The position numbers and the translations under genes were made by a program. Below are positions 16,612-23,319 of a stretch of DNA of 34,091 bases, piece by piece (position 1 is the stretch's first letter; each line of letters starts with the position of its first letter). The stretch covers positions 1 through 34,091 of the forward strand of contig CAZLLB010000004.1 in the NCBI GenBank assembly GCA_964560165.1, read 5' to 3'. The notes below the pieces were generated by a model. That model searched no databases. It saw only the letters and a program-made list of their open reading frames with translations, and was not told the DNA's origin. Source of the DNA: Parvibaculum sp964560165 (GTDB lineage: Bacteria > Pseudomonadota > Alphaproteobacteria > Parvibaculales > Parvibaculaceae).

Positions 16612-16687
16612 GTCATTGCGAGTGGCAGCGAAGCAATCCAGCGCAGCAAGGACTGGATTGCTTCAGGCTTTCAGCCCTCGCAATGAC
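16612..16687. repeat. Dispersed palindromic repeat, copy 1
   Basis: Nested inverted repeat: outer arms GTCATTGCGAG (16612-16622) and CTCGCAATGAC (16677-16687), inner arms GAAGCAATCCAG (16630-16641) and CTGGATTGCTTC (16653-16664), both perfect. The inner right arm is followed by the internal palindromic bit GGCTTTCAGCC. The same building blocks occur at 33069-33154, so this is a mobile or amplified intergenic element. No coding capacity. It lies at the end of the convergent-free stretch downstream of the small exported-protein gene and may end transcription. Confidence 0.85.
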
Positions 16688-16720
16688 CAAAGAAAGAGAG
16701 GTGGGTGAGGGGCCTTCCTT

Positions 16721-17131
16721 TTACCGCCCCTTCACAATCTCCACCGACTGCACGACGGGCTTCCCGTCCGTACCCTGAACAGTCGTCTCCCACTTGTCGC
16801 CAACCTTGTCGCCCTTCAACAGCGCGCAACTCTCAGGTGCCTTCCCATCCGGCCCCGCACCCTCCGGCGTCACGCAAAGCTTGTCGCCCTTGAGCTTCCA
16901 CGTCCCCTTGGCCTCAAACGAGGTCGGTGATCCGGCAGGTGTGATCTCACCAGAGAAACTATGATCTGCATTGTAATAAAGCTTCAGGATCGTCCCATCG
17001 GGCCGCATCCCGAGCATGGTGTTCCCAAAGCGAGCTTCCATATTGGCGGCAAAAGCCGGCAAGGCAATCGCCATCGCTCCCGCCACCAGAACCGCCGCAG
17101 AAGCGGCGCGCAAGACTATCGATTTACTCAT
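16721..17131 (-). CDS. Small exported protein of unknown function
   Basis: 136 residues from ATG 17131, chosen because GGGGAA lies about five bases upstream; an ATG 21 bases earlier has no such site. Residues 1-28 are a typical Sec signal (SIVLRAASAAVLVAGAMAIA, cleavage after AFA). The mature part is about 108 residues of likely beta-strand: FGNTMLGMRPDGTILKLYYN, GTWKLKGDKLCVTPEG, ESCALLKGDKVGDKWETTVQ. Two cysteines (in DKLCVTP and PESCALL) could form a disulfide. The GTW-x-L-x-GDKLC pattern recalls small lipocalin-like periplasmic proteins, but no family is recognised with confidence. No operon partner. Confidence 0.75.
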   Translation of the reverse strand: MSKSIVLRAASAAVLVAGAMAIALPAFAANMEARFGNTMLGMRPDGTILKLYYNADHSFSGEITPAGSPTSFEAKGTWKLKGDKLCVTPEGAGPDGKAPESCALLKGDKVGDKWETTVQGTDGKPVVQSVEIVKGR

Positions 17132-17197
17132 CGCGTTCCCCGTGAATGTCATGAAGCGGAGCCTAGCACGGGCGAGAATGAGGGGCGCGTAAATTCC

Positions 17198-17251
17198 CTC
17201 AATATCTCGCGCTCACCCGCGCCACCGGCCCGCCATCCGTCAACGCAATAT
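17198..17251. repeat. 54-bp direct duplicate of the sulfatase 3' end, left copy, abutting the gap
   Basis: These 54 bases (CTCAATATCTCGCGCTCACC...) are identical to 17386-17439, which covers the last codons and stop of the sulfatase/phosphonate hydrolase gene. The left copy runs directly into the N run and would encode the same 17 C-terminal residues plus stop on the minus strand. Either two contig ends overlap unresolved at the scaffold join or a true tandem duplication was collapsed. Confidence 0.9.
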
Positions 17252-17261
17252 NNNNNNNNNN
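17252..17261. other. Assembly gap (10 N)
   Basis: Ten consecutive N mark a scaffold join of unknown true length. Gene order across it should be treated as provisional, especially as the left flank duplicates sequence from the right side. Confidence 0.99.
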
Positions 17262-17362
17262 GACACCCACGACGGGTCTTTCCCTATCTGCTGGGCCAGT
17301 TGCGATTGCGTGATTGAGGAACGATTCGCGCCGCTATCCCATCGGCTCCGTCGTCGTCCAGA
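17262..17362 (-). pseudogene. Possible HTH (XRE-like) gene fragment next to the gap
   Basis: On the minus strand the frame from a TGA at 17365-17363 to the gap reads, near the gap, SITQSQLAQQIGKDPSWV (17317-17264). The Q-x-x-L-A-x-x-x-G-K-x-P spacing is that of the first two helices of a Cro/CI-type helix-turn-helix. There is no ATG, GTG or TTG in the open part, so either the gene is a remnant, the start is misassembled, or the likeness is chance over so few residues. Confidence 0.3.
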
Positions 17363-17385
17363 TCAATCAGTGGCGTTTCCTCCGT

Positions 17386-17439
17386 CTCAATATCTCGCGC
17401 TCACCCGCGCCACCGGCCCGCCATCCGTCAACGCAATAT
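17386..17439. repeat. 54-bp direct duplicate, right copy (3' end of sulfatase gene)
   Basis: Exact partner of 17198-17251. This copy lies in the intact gene and contains its TGA stop (17389-17387). The bases on its left side differ from those left of the other copy, so the match ends sharply there. Confidence 0.9.
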
Positions 17440-18913
17440 GCGTCAGCGTCTGCTCATCATGGTTCATCCGCCATGAGAGCATCTTCTGCGTCATGGCGAG
17501 TAGAACCGGCAGGCACTCTGGATCATCCGCGCGGTTTGTGGTTTCGCCGGGGTCGGTTTCGAGGTTGAAGAGCAGCGGTGGAAGTTTTGTGAAGTGGACG
17601 TATTTCCATTGCTCGTCGCGGATAATGTTCATCGTGCATTGGTGCAGCGTCAGGCTTAGCGCGCGCTCGGCGGCGTCGTCGGCCGGGTCGCGGAAGTCGT
17701 ATTCCCAATGGGCTTCGGTGCGCCAGTTCTTCGGTGTGGCGCGACCTTCGAGGAAGGGGCGCAGCGATTGGCCGTCGCATTGCACGGGCAGTGGCGTGCC
17801 CACGTAATCGAGCATGGTTGGCATGATGTCGATATTTTCGGTGAAGCGTTCGACGATCTTGCCGCGGCCTGCATCGGCCTCGCGCCGCGGGTCGCGGATA
17901 ATCAGCGGGATCTGATATGAGCCGTCGAAATATCCGCATTTGCCGAGCAGCCAGTGGTCGCCCATCTGCTCGCCATGATCCGATGTAAAGACGATCAGGG
18001 TGCGGTCCCAGCGCCCGCTCTTTTTCAGGTAGGCGACAAGGCGGCCGATCTCGGAATCGACCAGCGACATCAATCCGAAATAGACGGCCTTCAGGCGGCG
18101 CAGCTTCTTTTCATTAGCTGGCGCGCGGTAGAGTTTGTTTGACAGTTGATGTGCGAGCCACGGGTGTTGCTCGCCTTCCTCCACAGGCGTTGTCTTGCGC
18201 GTGAAGCCTGGTACCTCCTGAGGATCGTACATCGCGTTAAAGGGTTCGGGCGCGACAAAGGGCGGATGCGGGCGGAGCAGCGAGAGATGCGCGACGAAGG
18301 GCGTCGTTTGCGCGTCCACATAGTCGATCAGGCGATTGATCACGAAGGATGTATCATCATCCTCATGCGGATAAATGAGCGGCTTGGGGTACGGCGCGCC
18401 GTCCTCATAGTCGGGGCCGTCTTTGCGCATCCCATAGGCAAAGCGCGTGTCCTCCGGCGTTTCATATCCTTTGGACTTCAGATACTCGACCCATTGCACC
18501 GGCCATGAGCCGAACATGCAGACGGGGCGGATGCCGGGCAGCGGGCCTTCATAGGTGTTGAGCCAGGGGTCGTTCTCTTTCGCCTCGCGCGGGTCCTGGC
18601 TCGTATCGGTATAGCCAAAGAGCACCGGGTCATAGCCGACCTTGGCCACTTCCTTGGCCCAATTGGTGTGGCGCGCGTCGAGCGGCGTGCCGTTGGTGCC
18701 GGAGCGGTGATTCTGGAGGTACATGCCGGTATGGAGCGAGGCGCGGGAGGGGCCGCAAGGCGCGGCGTTTGCGTAGTGGCGGCGAAAGAGGGTGCCTTCA
18801 CCGGCCAGCGCATCGAGATTTGGCGTTTTCACCATAGGGTGGCCGAGGAGCGAGAGGCATTCGCCGCGCCACTGGTCGGCGGTGATGAAGATGATGTCGA
18901 GCTTGTCGCTCAT
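17387..18913 (-). CDS. Phosphonate monoester hydrolase / arylsulfatase family enzyme
   Basis: 508 residues from ATG 18913, with GGGGGA about six bases upstream. Catalytic core C53-G-P-S-R57 is the sulfatase consensus CxPSR; the Cys must be turned into formylglycine by a separate activating enzyme. Metal ligands: D13 in FITADQWRG and the FTSDHGEQMGDH segment. The flanking wording (HPPFVAPEPFNAMYDP, YKSLDARHTNWAKEV-type LDARHTNW, WKYVHFTKLPPLLFNLETDP, MLSWRMNHDEQTLTH) closely follows rhizobial and Burkholderia phosphonate monoester hydrolases, promiscuous enzymes that also cleave phosphodiesters and sulfate esters. No signal peptide, so it should be cytoplasmic. Transcribed alone, divergent from the ferredoxin gene. 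The substrate in vivo is unknown. Its 3' end is duplicated across the assembly gap. Confidence 0.92.
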   Translation of the reverse strand: MSDKLDIIFITADQWRGECLSLLGHPMVKTPNLDALAGEGTLFRRHYANAAPCGPSRASLHTGMYLQNHRSGTNGTPLDARHTNWAKEVAKVGYDPVLFGYTDTSQDPREAKENDPWLNTYEGPLPGIRPVCMFGSWPVQWVEYLKSKGYETPEDTRFAYGMRKDGPDYEDGAPYPKPLIYPHEDDDTSFVINRLIDYVDAQTTPFVAHLSLLRPHPPFVAPEPFNAMYDPQEVPGFTRKTTPVEEGEQHPWLAHQLSNKLYRAPANEKKLRRLKAVYFGLMSLVDSEIGRLVAYLKKSGRWDRTLIVFTSDHGEQMGDHWLLGKCGYFDGSYQIPLIIRDPRREADAGRGKIVERFTENIDIMPTMLDYVGTPLPVQCDGQSLRPFLEGRATPKNWRTEAHWEYDFRDPADDAAERALSLTLHQCTMNIIRDEQWKYVHFTKLPPLLFNLETDPGETTNRADDPECLPVLLAMTQKMLSWRMNHDEQTLTHIALTDGGPVARVSARY

Positions 18914-19119
18914 GGCCGTCCCCCGGAGATTAAAAGTGCCTTTGTGAGACTATGCGGCGTGCCCATTGCAGGCAATGTTCCCCGGGGGCGGCAACGGCGC
19001 GCTTTACGGGGTCGGGCCGCCCGTGCTACCTCAACGCGGCGTCTGTCCGCAGGGCCCCGGGGTCCGGGATGCGGGAGACGTTCAAGCACCTATGACAGTT
19101 CAGGAATTCGGCGGCAGAT

Positions 19120-19440
19120 ATGGCGAAGATCACCTTTATCGAGCATGACGGCAAAGAGCACGAAGTCACCGTCGAAAACGGCATGACGGTCATGGAAGCG
19201 GCGATCAAGAACATGGTCCCGGGCATCGACGCCGATTGCGGCGGAGCCTGCGCTTGCGCGACCTGCCATGTTTACGTGCAGCCGGAATGGACCGAAAAGG
19301 TCGGCAAGCCCGAGAGCATGGAAGAAGACATGCTCGATTTCGCCTTCGACGTGCGCGAAAATTCGCGGCTCTCCTGCCAGATCAAGATGACCGATGAGCT
19401 GAATGGCCTTCGCGTCGATCTGCCAGAAAAGCAGTTCTAA
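19120..19440 (+). CDS. Adrenodoxin-type [2Fe-2S] ferredoxin
   Basis: 106 residues. Cluster ligands in the vertebrate-type spacing: C40-x5-C46-x2-C49 (DADCGGACACATC) and C86 (SRLSCQI); C44 is an extra, commonly conserved cysteine. The C-terminal NGLRVDLPEKQF tail is typical. Such ferredoxins pass single electrons from a ferredoxin reductase to cytochrome P450 enzymes, Fe-S assembly or other oxygenases in the cytoplasm. A candidate reductase gene (19985) and a second ferredoxin (21044) are nearby. It ends 12 bases before the convergent chorismate-mutase-type gene. Confidence 0.95.
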   Translation: MAKITFIEHDGKEHEVTVENGMTVMEAAIKNMVPGIDADCGGACACATCHVYVQPEWTEKVGKPESMEEDMLDFAFDVRENSRLSCQIKMTDELNGLRVDLPEKQF

Positions 19441-19452
19441 AAGCAGTTTATT

Positions 19453-19755
19453 TCAAGCGGTTTTCTTGCCGGCCTTCGCGTCGAAGACGGTGAACTCATG
19501 CTCGATCGACTTTTCGATCAGCAGCCGCCACAGCGGCTCGGCGATGGCGCGGGGCAGGCCGTTGGCTTCGGCTTCGCGGGCCACTTTTTCGACCACATCC
19601 TCGATCCGCGCCTCGTCGCGCACCGTGTTGCGGTCGCCCTTGATGTGGCCTGCCTGGTCGATATAGGTCAGCCGCTCGGCCAATAGTTTCACCAGCGCCC
19701 TGTCGATCCTGTCGATCTCGACGCGAACCTCTTGCATGGTGTGACATTTGGCCAT
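19453..19755 (-). CDS. AroQ-type chorismate mutase family protein
   Basis: 100 residues from ATG 19755, chosen because GGAGAAG sits six bases upstream; an ATG 15 bases earlier lacks a site. The all-helical AroQ fold is evident: R11 in EVRVEIDRID, R28 in LLAERL, K39 in GHIK and R50 in VRDEAR align with E. coli R11, R28, K39 and R51. Two E. coli active-site residues differ: the Glu after R51 is Ile51 here, and the Gln near the C-terminus (Q88) aligns with Glu in KSIEHE. The family turns chorismate to prephenate for Phe/Tyr synthesis; the altered positions leave room for a PchB-like isochorismate pyruvate lyase or a weak mutase. It stands alone on the minus strand between two redox genes. Confidence 0.85.
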   Translation of the reverse strand: MAKCHTMQEVRVEIDRIDRALVKLLAERLTYIDQAGHIKGDRNTVRDEARIEDVVEKVAREAEANGLPRAIAEPLWRLLIEKSIEHEFTVFDAKAGKKTA

Positions 19756-19933
19756 CTGACTTCTCCGCACCGACGAATACTTGCTGCGCTGCCGTAAAAT
19801 AGGGACTGCCGCGCTTTTGTCACCCGTGTAAATGGCAGGTGTGACCTCGTGTCTGGATTGCCCTGCGAAATGCTCACAGTTTTCGCTTGGCGGGGCGGTC
19901 TGGGCGACCTATATAAGCGTACTATTTTGTAAA

Positions 19934-19958
19934 ATCGAATAAATCACACTTATTCGAT
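19934..19958. promoter_or_regulatory. Perfect operator-like palindrome upstream of ferredoxin-NADP reductase
   Basis: ATCGAATAA (19934-19942) and TTATTCGAT (19950-19958) are exact reverse complements with a seven-base spacer ATCACAC. The site lies 26 bases before the reductase ATG and just after a TATATAAG sequence (19909-19916) that could be a -10 element, so a bound protein would block or modulate transcription. AT-rich and 25 bases long, it looks like a dimeric regulator site (iron, redox or FNR/Rrf2-like); no exact consensus is recognised. Confidence 0.6.
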
Positions 19959-19984
19959 GGTTATTAGCCCGGACAGGTATTGAA

Positions 19985-21016
19985 ATGGCTGAGGAAGTGA
20001 TCACAACCGACGTTGTCGTTATCGGAGCGGGGCCGGTGGGTCTTTTCGCCGTTTTCGAGCTTGGCCTTCTTGATATGAAGGTCCATCTCGTCGATATTCT
20101 CGACCGTCCCGGCGGGCAATGCGCCGAGCTTTATCCCGAAAAGCCGATCTACGACATTCCCGGCCTGCCGCTCGTCACGGGTCAGGAATTGACGGACCGC
20201 TTGATGGAGCAGGCTGCGCCTTTCAATCCGCAATTCCACTTCAACGAGATGGTGGAAGAGGTCGAGCGCCAGGCCGATGGAAGCTGGAGCGTGAAGACCG
20301 ATGGCGGGCTCGTCTTCCATGCAAAGGTCATCGTCATCGCGGCGGGCGGCGGCAGCTTTCAGCCCAAGCGTCCCCCCATTCCCGGTATTGAAGAATATGA
20401 AGGCAAGTCCGTCTTCTATGCCGTCAAGAAGATGGAAAAATTCCGCGGCAAGAAGATTTTGATTTCCGGTGGCGGCGACAGCGCGCTCGATTGGGTCATC
20501 AATCTCCAGCCGCTTGCCGCCTCGATGCAGCTTGTGCATCGCCGCGATGGTTTCCGCGCCGCGCCTGCTTCCGTCAACGAGATGCATCGCCTCGTCGGCG
20601 AAGACAAGATGAAGTTTCATCTCGGTCAGGTGACGAAGCTTCACGGGAGCAATGGCCAGCTCGAAGGCATCACCATTCAGGGCAACGACAAGACCAGTTT
20701 CGACGTTGAAGCCGATACGCTGCTGCCCTTCTTCGGTCTGACGATGAAGCTCGGTCCGATCGCCAATTGGGGCCTCAATCTCAATGAGAACCTCGTGCCC
20801 GTCGATGTCGAGAAATTCGAAACCTCGACGCCCGGAATCTTCGCGGTTGGCGACATCAACACTTATCCCGGCAAGTTGAAGCTCATTCTCTCGGGCTTTC
20901 ATGAAGTCGCGCTGATGGCGCAGCAGGCATTCCGTTATGTGCATCCGGATGCCAAGCTGACGTTCCAGTACACGACGTCTTCGACGAGCCTGCAAAAAAA
21001 GCTTGGCGTCGCCTGA
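19985..21016 (+). CDS. Ferredoxin-NADP+ reductase, thioredoxin-reductase-like type
   Basis: 343 residues from ATG 19985. N-terminal FAD-binding fold (VVVIGAGPVGLFAVFELG, GxGxxG), the FAD-contact segment RPGGQCAELYPEKPIYDIPG, a central NADP-binding fold (ILISGGGDSALDWVINL, then HRRDGFRAAPAS), and the C-terminal FAD motif TPGIFAVGDINTYPGKLKLI. The CxxC redox pair of thioredoxin reductases is absent, which together with the C-terminal extension (about 310-343) marks the TrxR-like FNR group of B. subtilis YumC/Chlorobium type. It moves electrons between NADPH and ferredoxin. The downstream ferredoxin gene starts 27 bases after its stop, and a palindromic operator-like site precedes it, so the pair is probably one regulated unit. 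Confidence 0.95.
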   Translation: MAEEVITTDVVVIGAGPVGLFAVFELGLLDMKVHLVDILDRPGGQCAELYPEKPIYDIPGLPLVTGQELTDRLMEQAAPFNPQFHFNEMVEEVERQADGSWSVKTDGGLVFHAKVIVIAAGGGSFQPKRPPIPGIEEYEGKSVFYAVKKMEKFRGKKILISGGGDSALDWVINLQPLAASMQLVHRRDGFRAAPASVNEMHRLVGEDKMKFHLGQVTKLHGSNGQLEGITIQGNDKTSFDVEADTLLPFFGLTMKLGPIANWGLNLNENLVPVDVEKFETSTPGIFAVGDINTYPGKLKLILSGFHEVALMAQQAFRYVHPDAKLTFQYTTSSTSLQKKLGVA

Positions 21017-21043
21017 TTTCCGTTCGTTGTTCTGGGTAGCGTG

Positions 21044-21367
21044 ATGAAAATCATACTTGTGGATGGTCATGGCCGCGAGCAGATGCTCGATGCTGTTGAA
21101 GGTTGGCGGGTGATGGAAATCATCCGCGACCACGGTTTCCCGATCATCGCCGAATGTGGCGGCGCCTGCGCCTGCGGAACCTGCCAGGTCGAAGTTGATC
21201 CGCAATGGACGGCCAGGCTCCACGATCCGCGCGAGGATGAGCTTGATATGCTCGACCAGAATTATGCGAGCGAATGGTCGCGGCTTTCCTGCCAGCTCAT
21301 TTTCACGCCGGAGCTTGATGGCCTGCGTCTGCGCATTGCGGATGTGGCGCTTGCCGATGCCGCGTAG
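21044..21367 (+). CDS. [2Fe-2S] ferredoxin, second adrenodoxin-like copy
   Basis: 107 residues from ATG 21044; a GTG directly in front is also in frame but the ATG is preferred. Ligands C38-x5-C44-x2-C47 (IAECGGACACGTCQV) and C83 (SRLSCQL), with the additional C42. Overall layout matches the ferredoxin at 19120 (acidic helix DELDMLD in place of EDMLDFAF), but the two differ widely, so they are old paralogues rather than a recent duplication. It follows the ferredoxin-NADP reductase in the same direction and is likely its direct partner. Confidence 0.94.
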   Translation: MKIILVDGHGREQMLDAVEGWRVMEIIRDHGFPIIAECGGACACGTCQVEVDPQWTARLHDPREDELDMLDQNYASEWSRLSCQLIFTPELDGLRLRIADVALADAA

Positions 21368-21457
21368 CTGAAATTTTCTCCGGCGACGATCTTGCTCGAC
21401 TTGCGATGTACCGCAGGCTCAAGGCATCCTCCCATGGGCCTTACCGGAGGATTCGTC

Positions 21458-21850
21458 TTGCGCCGCATCGTCGTCGTCTTCCTTCTTTCATTCGTTCTGA
21501 TCTCGCCTGCCTTTGCAGGCGCGCGCGCGATCCAGACGACGCTTTATTTCGGCCTGTCCATGCCGGAAGGTGGAGCGGTCAGCGAAACGCAATGGCAGGG
21601 GTTTCTTGCCGACACTGTGACGCCGCGTTTTCCCGACGGGCTTACCGTCGTCTCCGCCACTGGCCAGTGGCGCGATCCCAAGGCTGAACCCGGCAAGACA
21701 TTTTCCGAGCAAACCAAGATCGTCATTCTCGTGCGTGCCGACACATCGGTTGCGGCCCGGGCGGTGGCGGAGATCAAGGCGGTTTACCTCAAGAGGTTTC
21801 ACCAGATCTCCGTCCTCCAGACCGATCAGCCAGTGCGTATCGTCGAATAA
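21458..21850 (+). CDS. DUF3574-like exported protein
   Basis: 130 residues from TTG 21458, preferred over an earlier ATG (21434) because GGAGG stands seven bases upstream of the TTG and the signal peptide begins right there (RRIVVVFLLSFVLISPAFA). The mature part starts with TTLYFGLSMPEGGAVSETQWQGF and continues with DTVTPRFPDGLTVVSATGQW and SEQTKIVILV, the pattern of the DUF3574 family of small periplasmic or surface proteins. Function is unknown. The stop codon touches the stop of the convergent AhpD-like gene. Confidence 0.82.
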   Translation: MRRIVVVFLLSFVLISPAFAGARAIQTTLYFGLSMPEGGAVSETQWQGFLADTVTPRFPDGLTVVSATGQWRDPKAEPGKTFSEQTKIVILVRADTSVAARAVAEIKAVYLKRFHQISVLQTDQPVRIVE

Positions 21851-22279
21851 TCAGTGCTTGTAGGAAGCGATGCCGATCCTGTTCCAGGCATTGATATGTG
21901 CGATCGTCACGGTCAGAAGGGAAATCTCCTTCTCGTCGAAATACGCACCGAGGTCGTTATACAGGGCGTCGATTTCTTCCTGCGAGGCGGTGCGCGTCAA
22001 CGCATCGGCCCAGGCCAGCGCCGCTTTCTCGCGCGCATCGAAAAGCGGCGAGCCCTGCCAGTGCCGCAGCGCCGCCACGCGCTCCTCACTGTCGCCACCT
22101 TCCAGTGCTTCCTTGGTATGCATGTCGATGCAGAAGTGGCATTCGTTCATCACGGAGACGCGAATGTCGATGATGTGCCGAAGTTTAAGATCGAACGATG
22201 CCGTCAGGGCTTCGTTCAGTCCTCTCAGTTTCGCAATGGCGTTGCCGGCATTCTGATAGGTATTGATCCGCTGTTTCAT
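21851..22279 (-). CDS. Carboxymuconolactone decarboxylase / AhpD-like alkylhydroperoxidase family protein
   Basis: 142 residues from ATG 22279, preferred over an upstream in-frame start because AAGGAC lies at the right distance. The AhpD core motif is intact: C47-H-F-C50-x3-H54 (MNECHFCIDMHTKEA), the thiol pair and proton-relay His used for peroxide reduction or thiol-disulfide exchange. The ALAWADALTRTA and LLTVTIAHINAWNRI helices match this family. It probably serves in oxidative stress defence in the cytoplasm; substrates are unknown. Its promoter region (22280-22399) is shared with the divergent unrecognised gene. Confidence 0.9.
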   Translation of the reverse strand: MKQRINTYQNAGNAIAKLRGLNEALTASFDLKLRHIIDIRVSVMNECHFCIDMHTKEALEGGDSEERVAALRHWQGSPLFDAREKAALAWADALTRTASQEEIDALYNDLGAYFDEKEISLLTVTIAHINAWNRIGIASYKH

Positions 22280-22399
22280 AATCTTGTCCTTGCTCAAAGA
22301 TAGATATGGATAGAAGACGCCGCCAAAATGGTTTTTGTGACAGGTGCACGTCAGATAGACGGCTCTGGACAAATGAGATGGCGCTTGGGAAAAAAGATC

Positions 22400-23272
22400 A
22401 TGCTAGCCCACGACGCTTATGTTGAGAAAAATTTCGAGCTTTGGCCGGGTGTGCTGCGCCTTGCGGCAGGGGGGCCTGCCGCCCATGCCGCTATCGACGC
22501 GGCCATGGATGCCGCGCGCGAAACGGCGTCGAGCCTCATCGCCGATGCCGATCTCGTCGCGCGCGGATCGCTCGACATGCTGCCGCGTGGAATTGCCGCA
22601 CGCATGATCCCCGATGTCGCGCGGACCTTGGCTCAGGCTTTGGGAGGGCTTGCGACTGACATCGCGCTCATGCCGCCGCTGCTTGTCGGGCTGCCCGGTG
22701 CTGTTTGCGATGTGGTGCTTGCCGCAATGCGCGAGGCGGGGTCGCTCGATTTTGCCATGGTGGCGCTGGGCGATACTCTCGCTTTCCATCGCGAAGCGGG
22801 CGCGAACCTGCCGTCTCTGCCATCCATGCCGCTCGTTCTTGGCGAGTTCGTCCGCGCGCTTGGCGGCGGTGTCGAGGGTGGCGTGGCGCTTGCCGGTCAG
22901 GGTTGCCTCTTTCCCACATCTGGTGCCGCCGATGGTGTCGCCGCGCAGGGCAAGAGCGCCGCGCTCGCCGCTTTCATCGCCGCGACAATGGCAGATGCCA
23001 TGACCTTGCCCGTCGCAAAGCCGCGCCGCACCCGCATTGTCGATCCTCTTGCCGCCCATGCCTGGGAAGGCCGGACCGTCGCCGGGGCACCGGGCCTTAT
23101 CCCACCGGGAGAGATTTGGGAGGCGCTTTCCAAAGGCATGAAATGCGCTTCTGCTTTGCGCGAGAAAAGGCTGCTGGGCGCTGCTGCCTTTGCGCTCAAG
23201 GGCCGAGGCCGCACCATCGGCCCCATCGACGGCGACCGTCTCGTCCGTTTCGGCGTTTCGGAGTGGCGCTAA
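22400..23272 (+). CDS. Protein of unknown function, 290 residues
   Basis: Start at ATG 22400 is a choice among several in-frame starts (22328 and 22373 are earlier); the purine-rich GGGAAAAAAG upstream and the onset of well-formed coding sequence favour it. The chain is Ala/Gly/Leu-rich and mostly soluble, with DMLPRGIAARMIPDVARTL, DIALMPPLLVGLPGAVCDVV, MVALGDTLAFHREAG and a C-terminal KRLLGAAAFALKGRGRTIGP part. It has no signal peptide and no clear membrane helix beyond one moderately hydrophobic stretch. Base and codon use match neighbours, so it is a resident gene. I do not recognise the family. The methyltransferase gene follows after 47 bases on the same strand and might be co-transcribed. 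Confidence 0.7.
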   Translation: MLAHDAYVEKNFELWPGVLRLAAGGPAAHAAIDAAMDAARETASSLIADADLVARGSLDMLPRGIAARMIPDVARTLAQALGGLATDIALMPPLLVGLPGAVCDVVLAAMREAGSLDFAMVALGDTLAFHREAGANLPSLPSMPLVLGEFVRALGGGVEGGVALAGQGCLFPTSGAADGVAAQGKSAALAAFIAATMADAMTLPVAKPRRTRIVDPLAAHAWEGRTVAGAPGLIPPGEIWEALSKGMKCASALREKRLLGAAAFALKGRGRTIGPIDGDRLVRFGVSEWR

Positions 23273-23319
23273 TCGGTGTGCACGCTCATACTGCGTGAAA
23301 ATAACAAGGGGGCGGGCTC

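Noticed and set aside
16555..16690. CRISPR array suspicion from clustered palindromes
   Set aside because: There are two unrelated palindromes, not regularly spaced identical direct repeats.
19964..21223. 419-codon minus-strand open frame over the ferredoxin reductase
   Set aside because: The plus strand here encodes clear FAD and NADP motifs; the antisense frame is a by-product of GC-rich codon bias.
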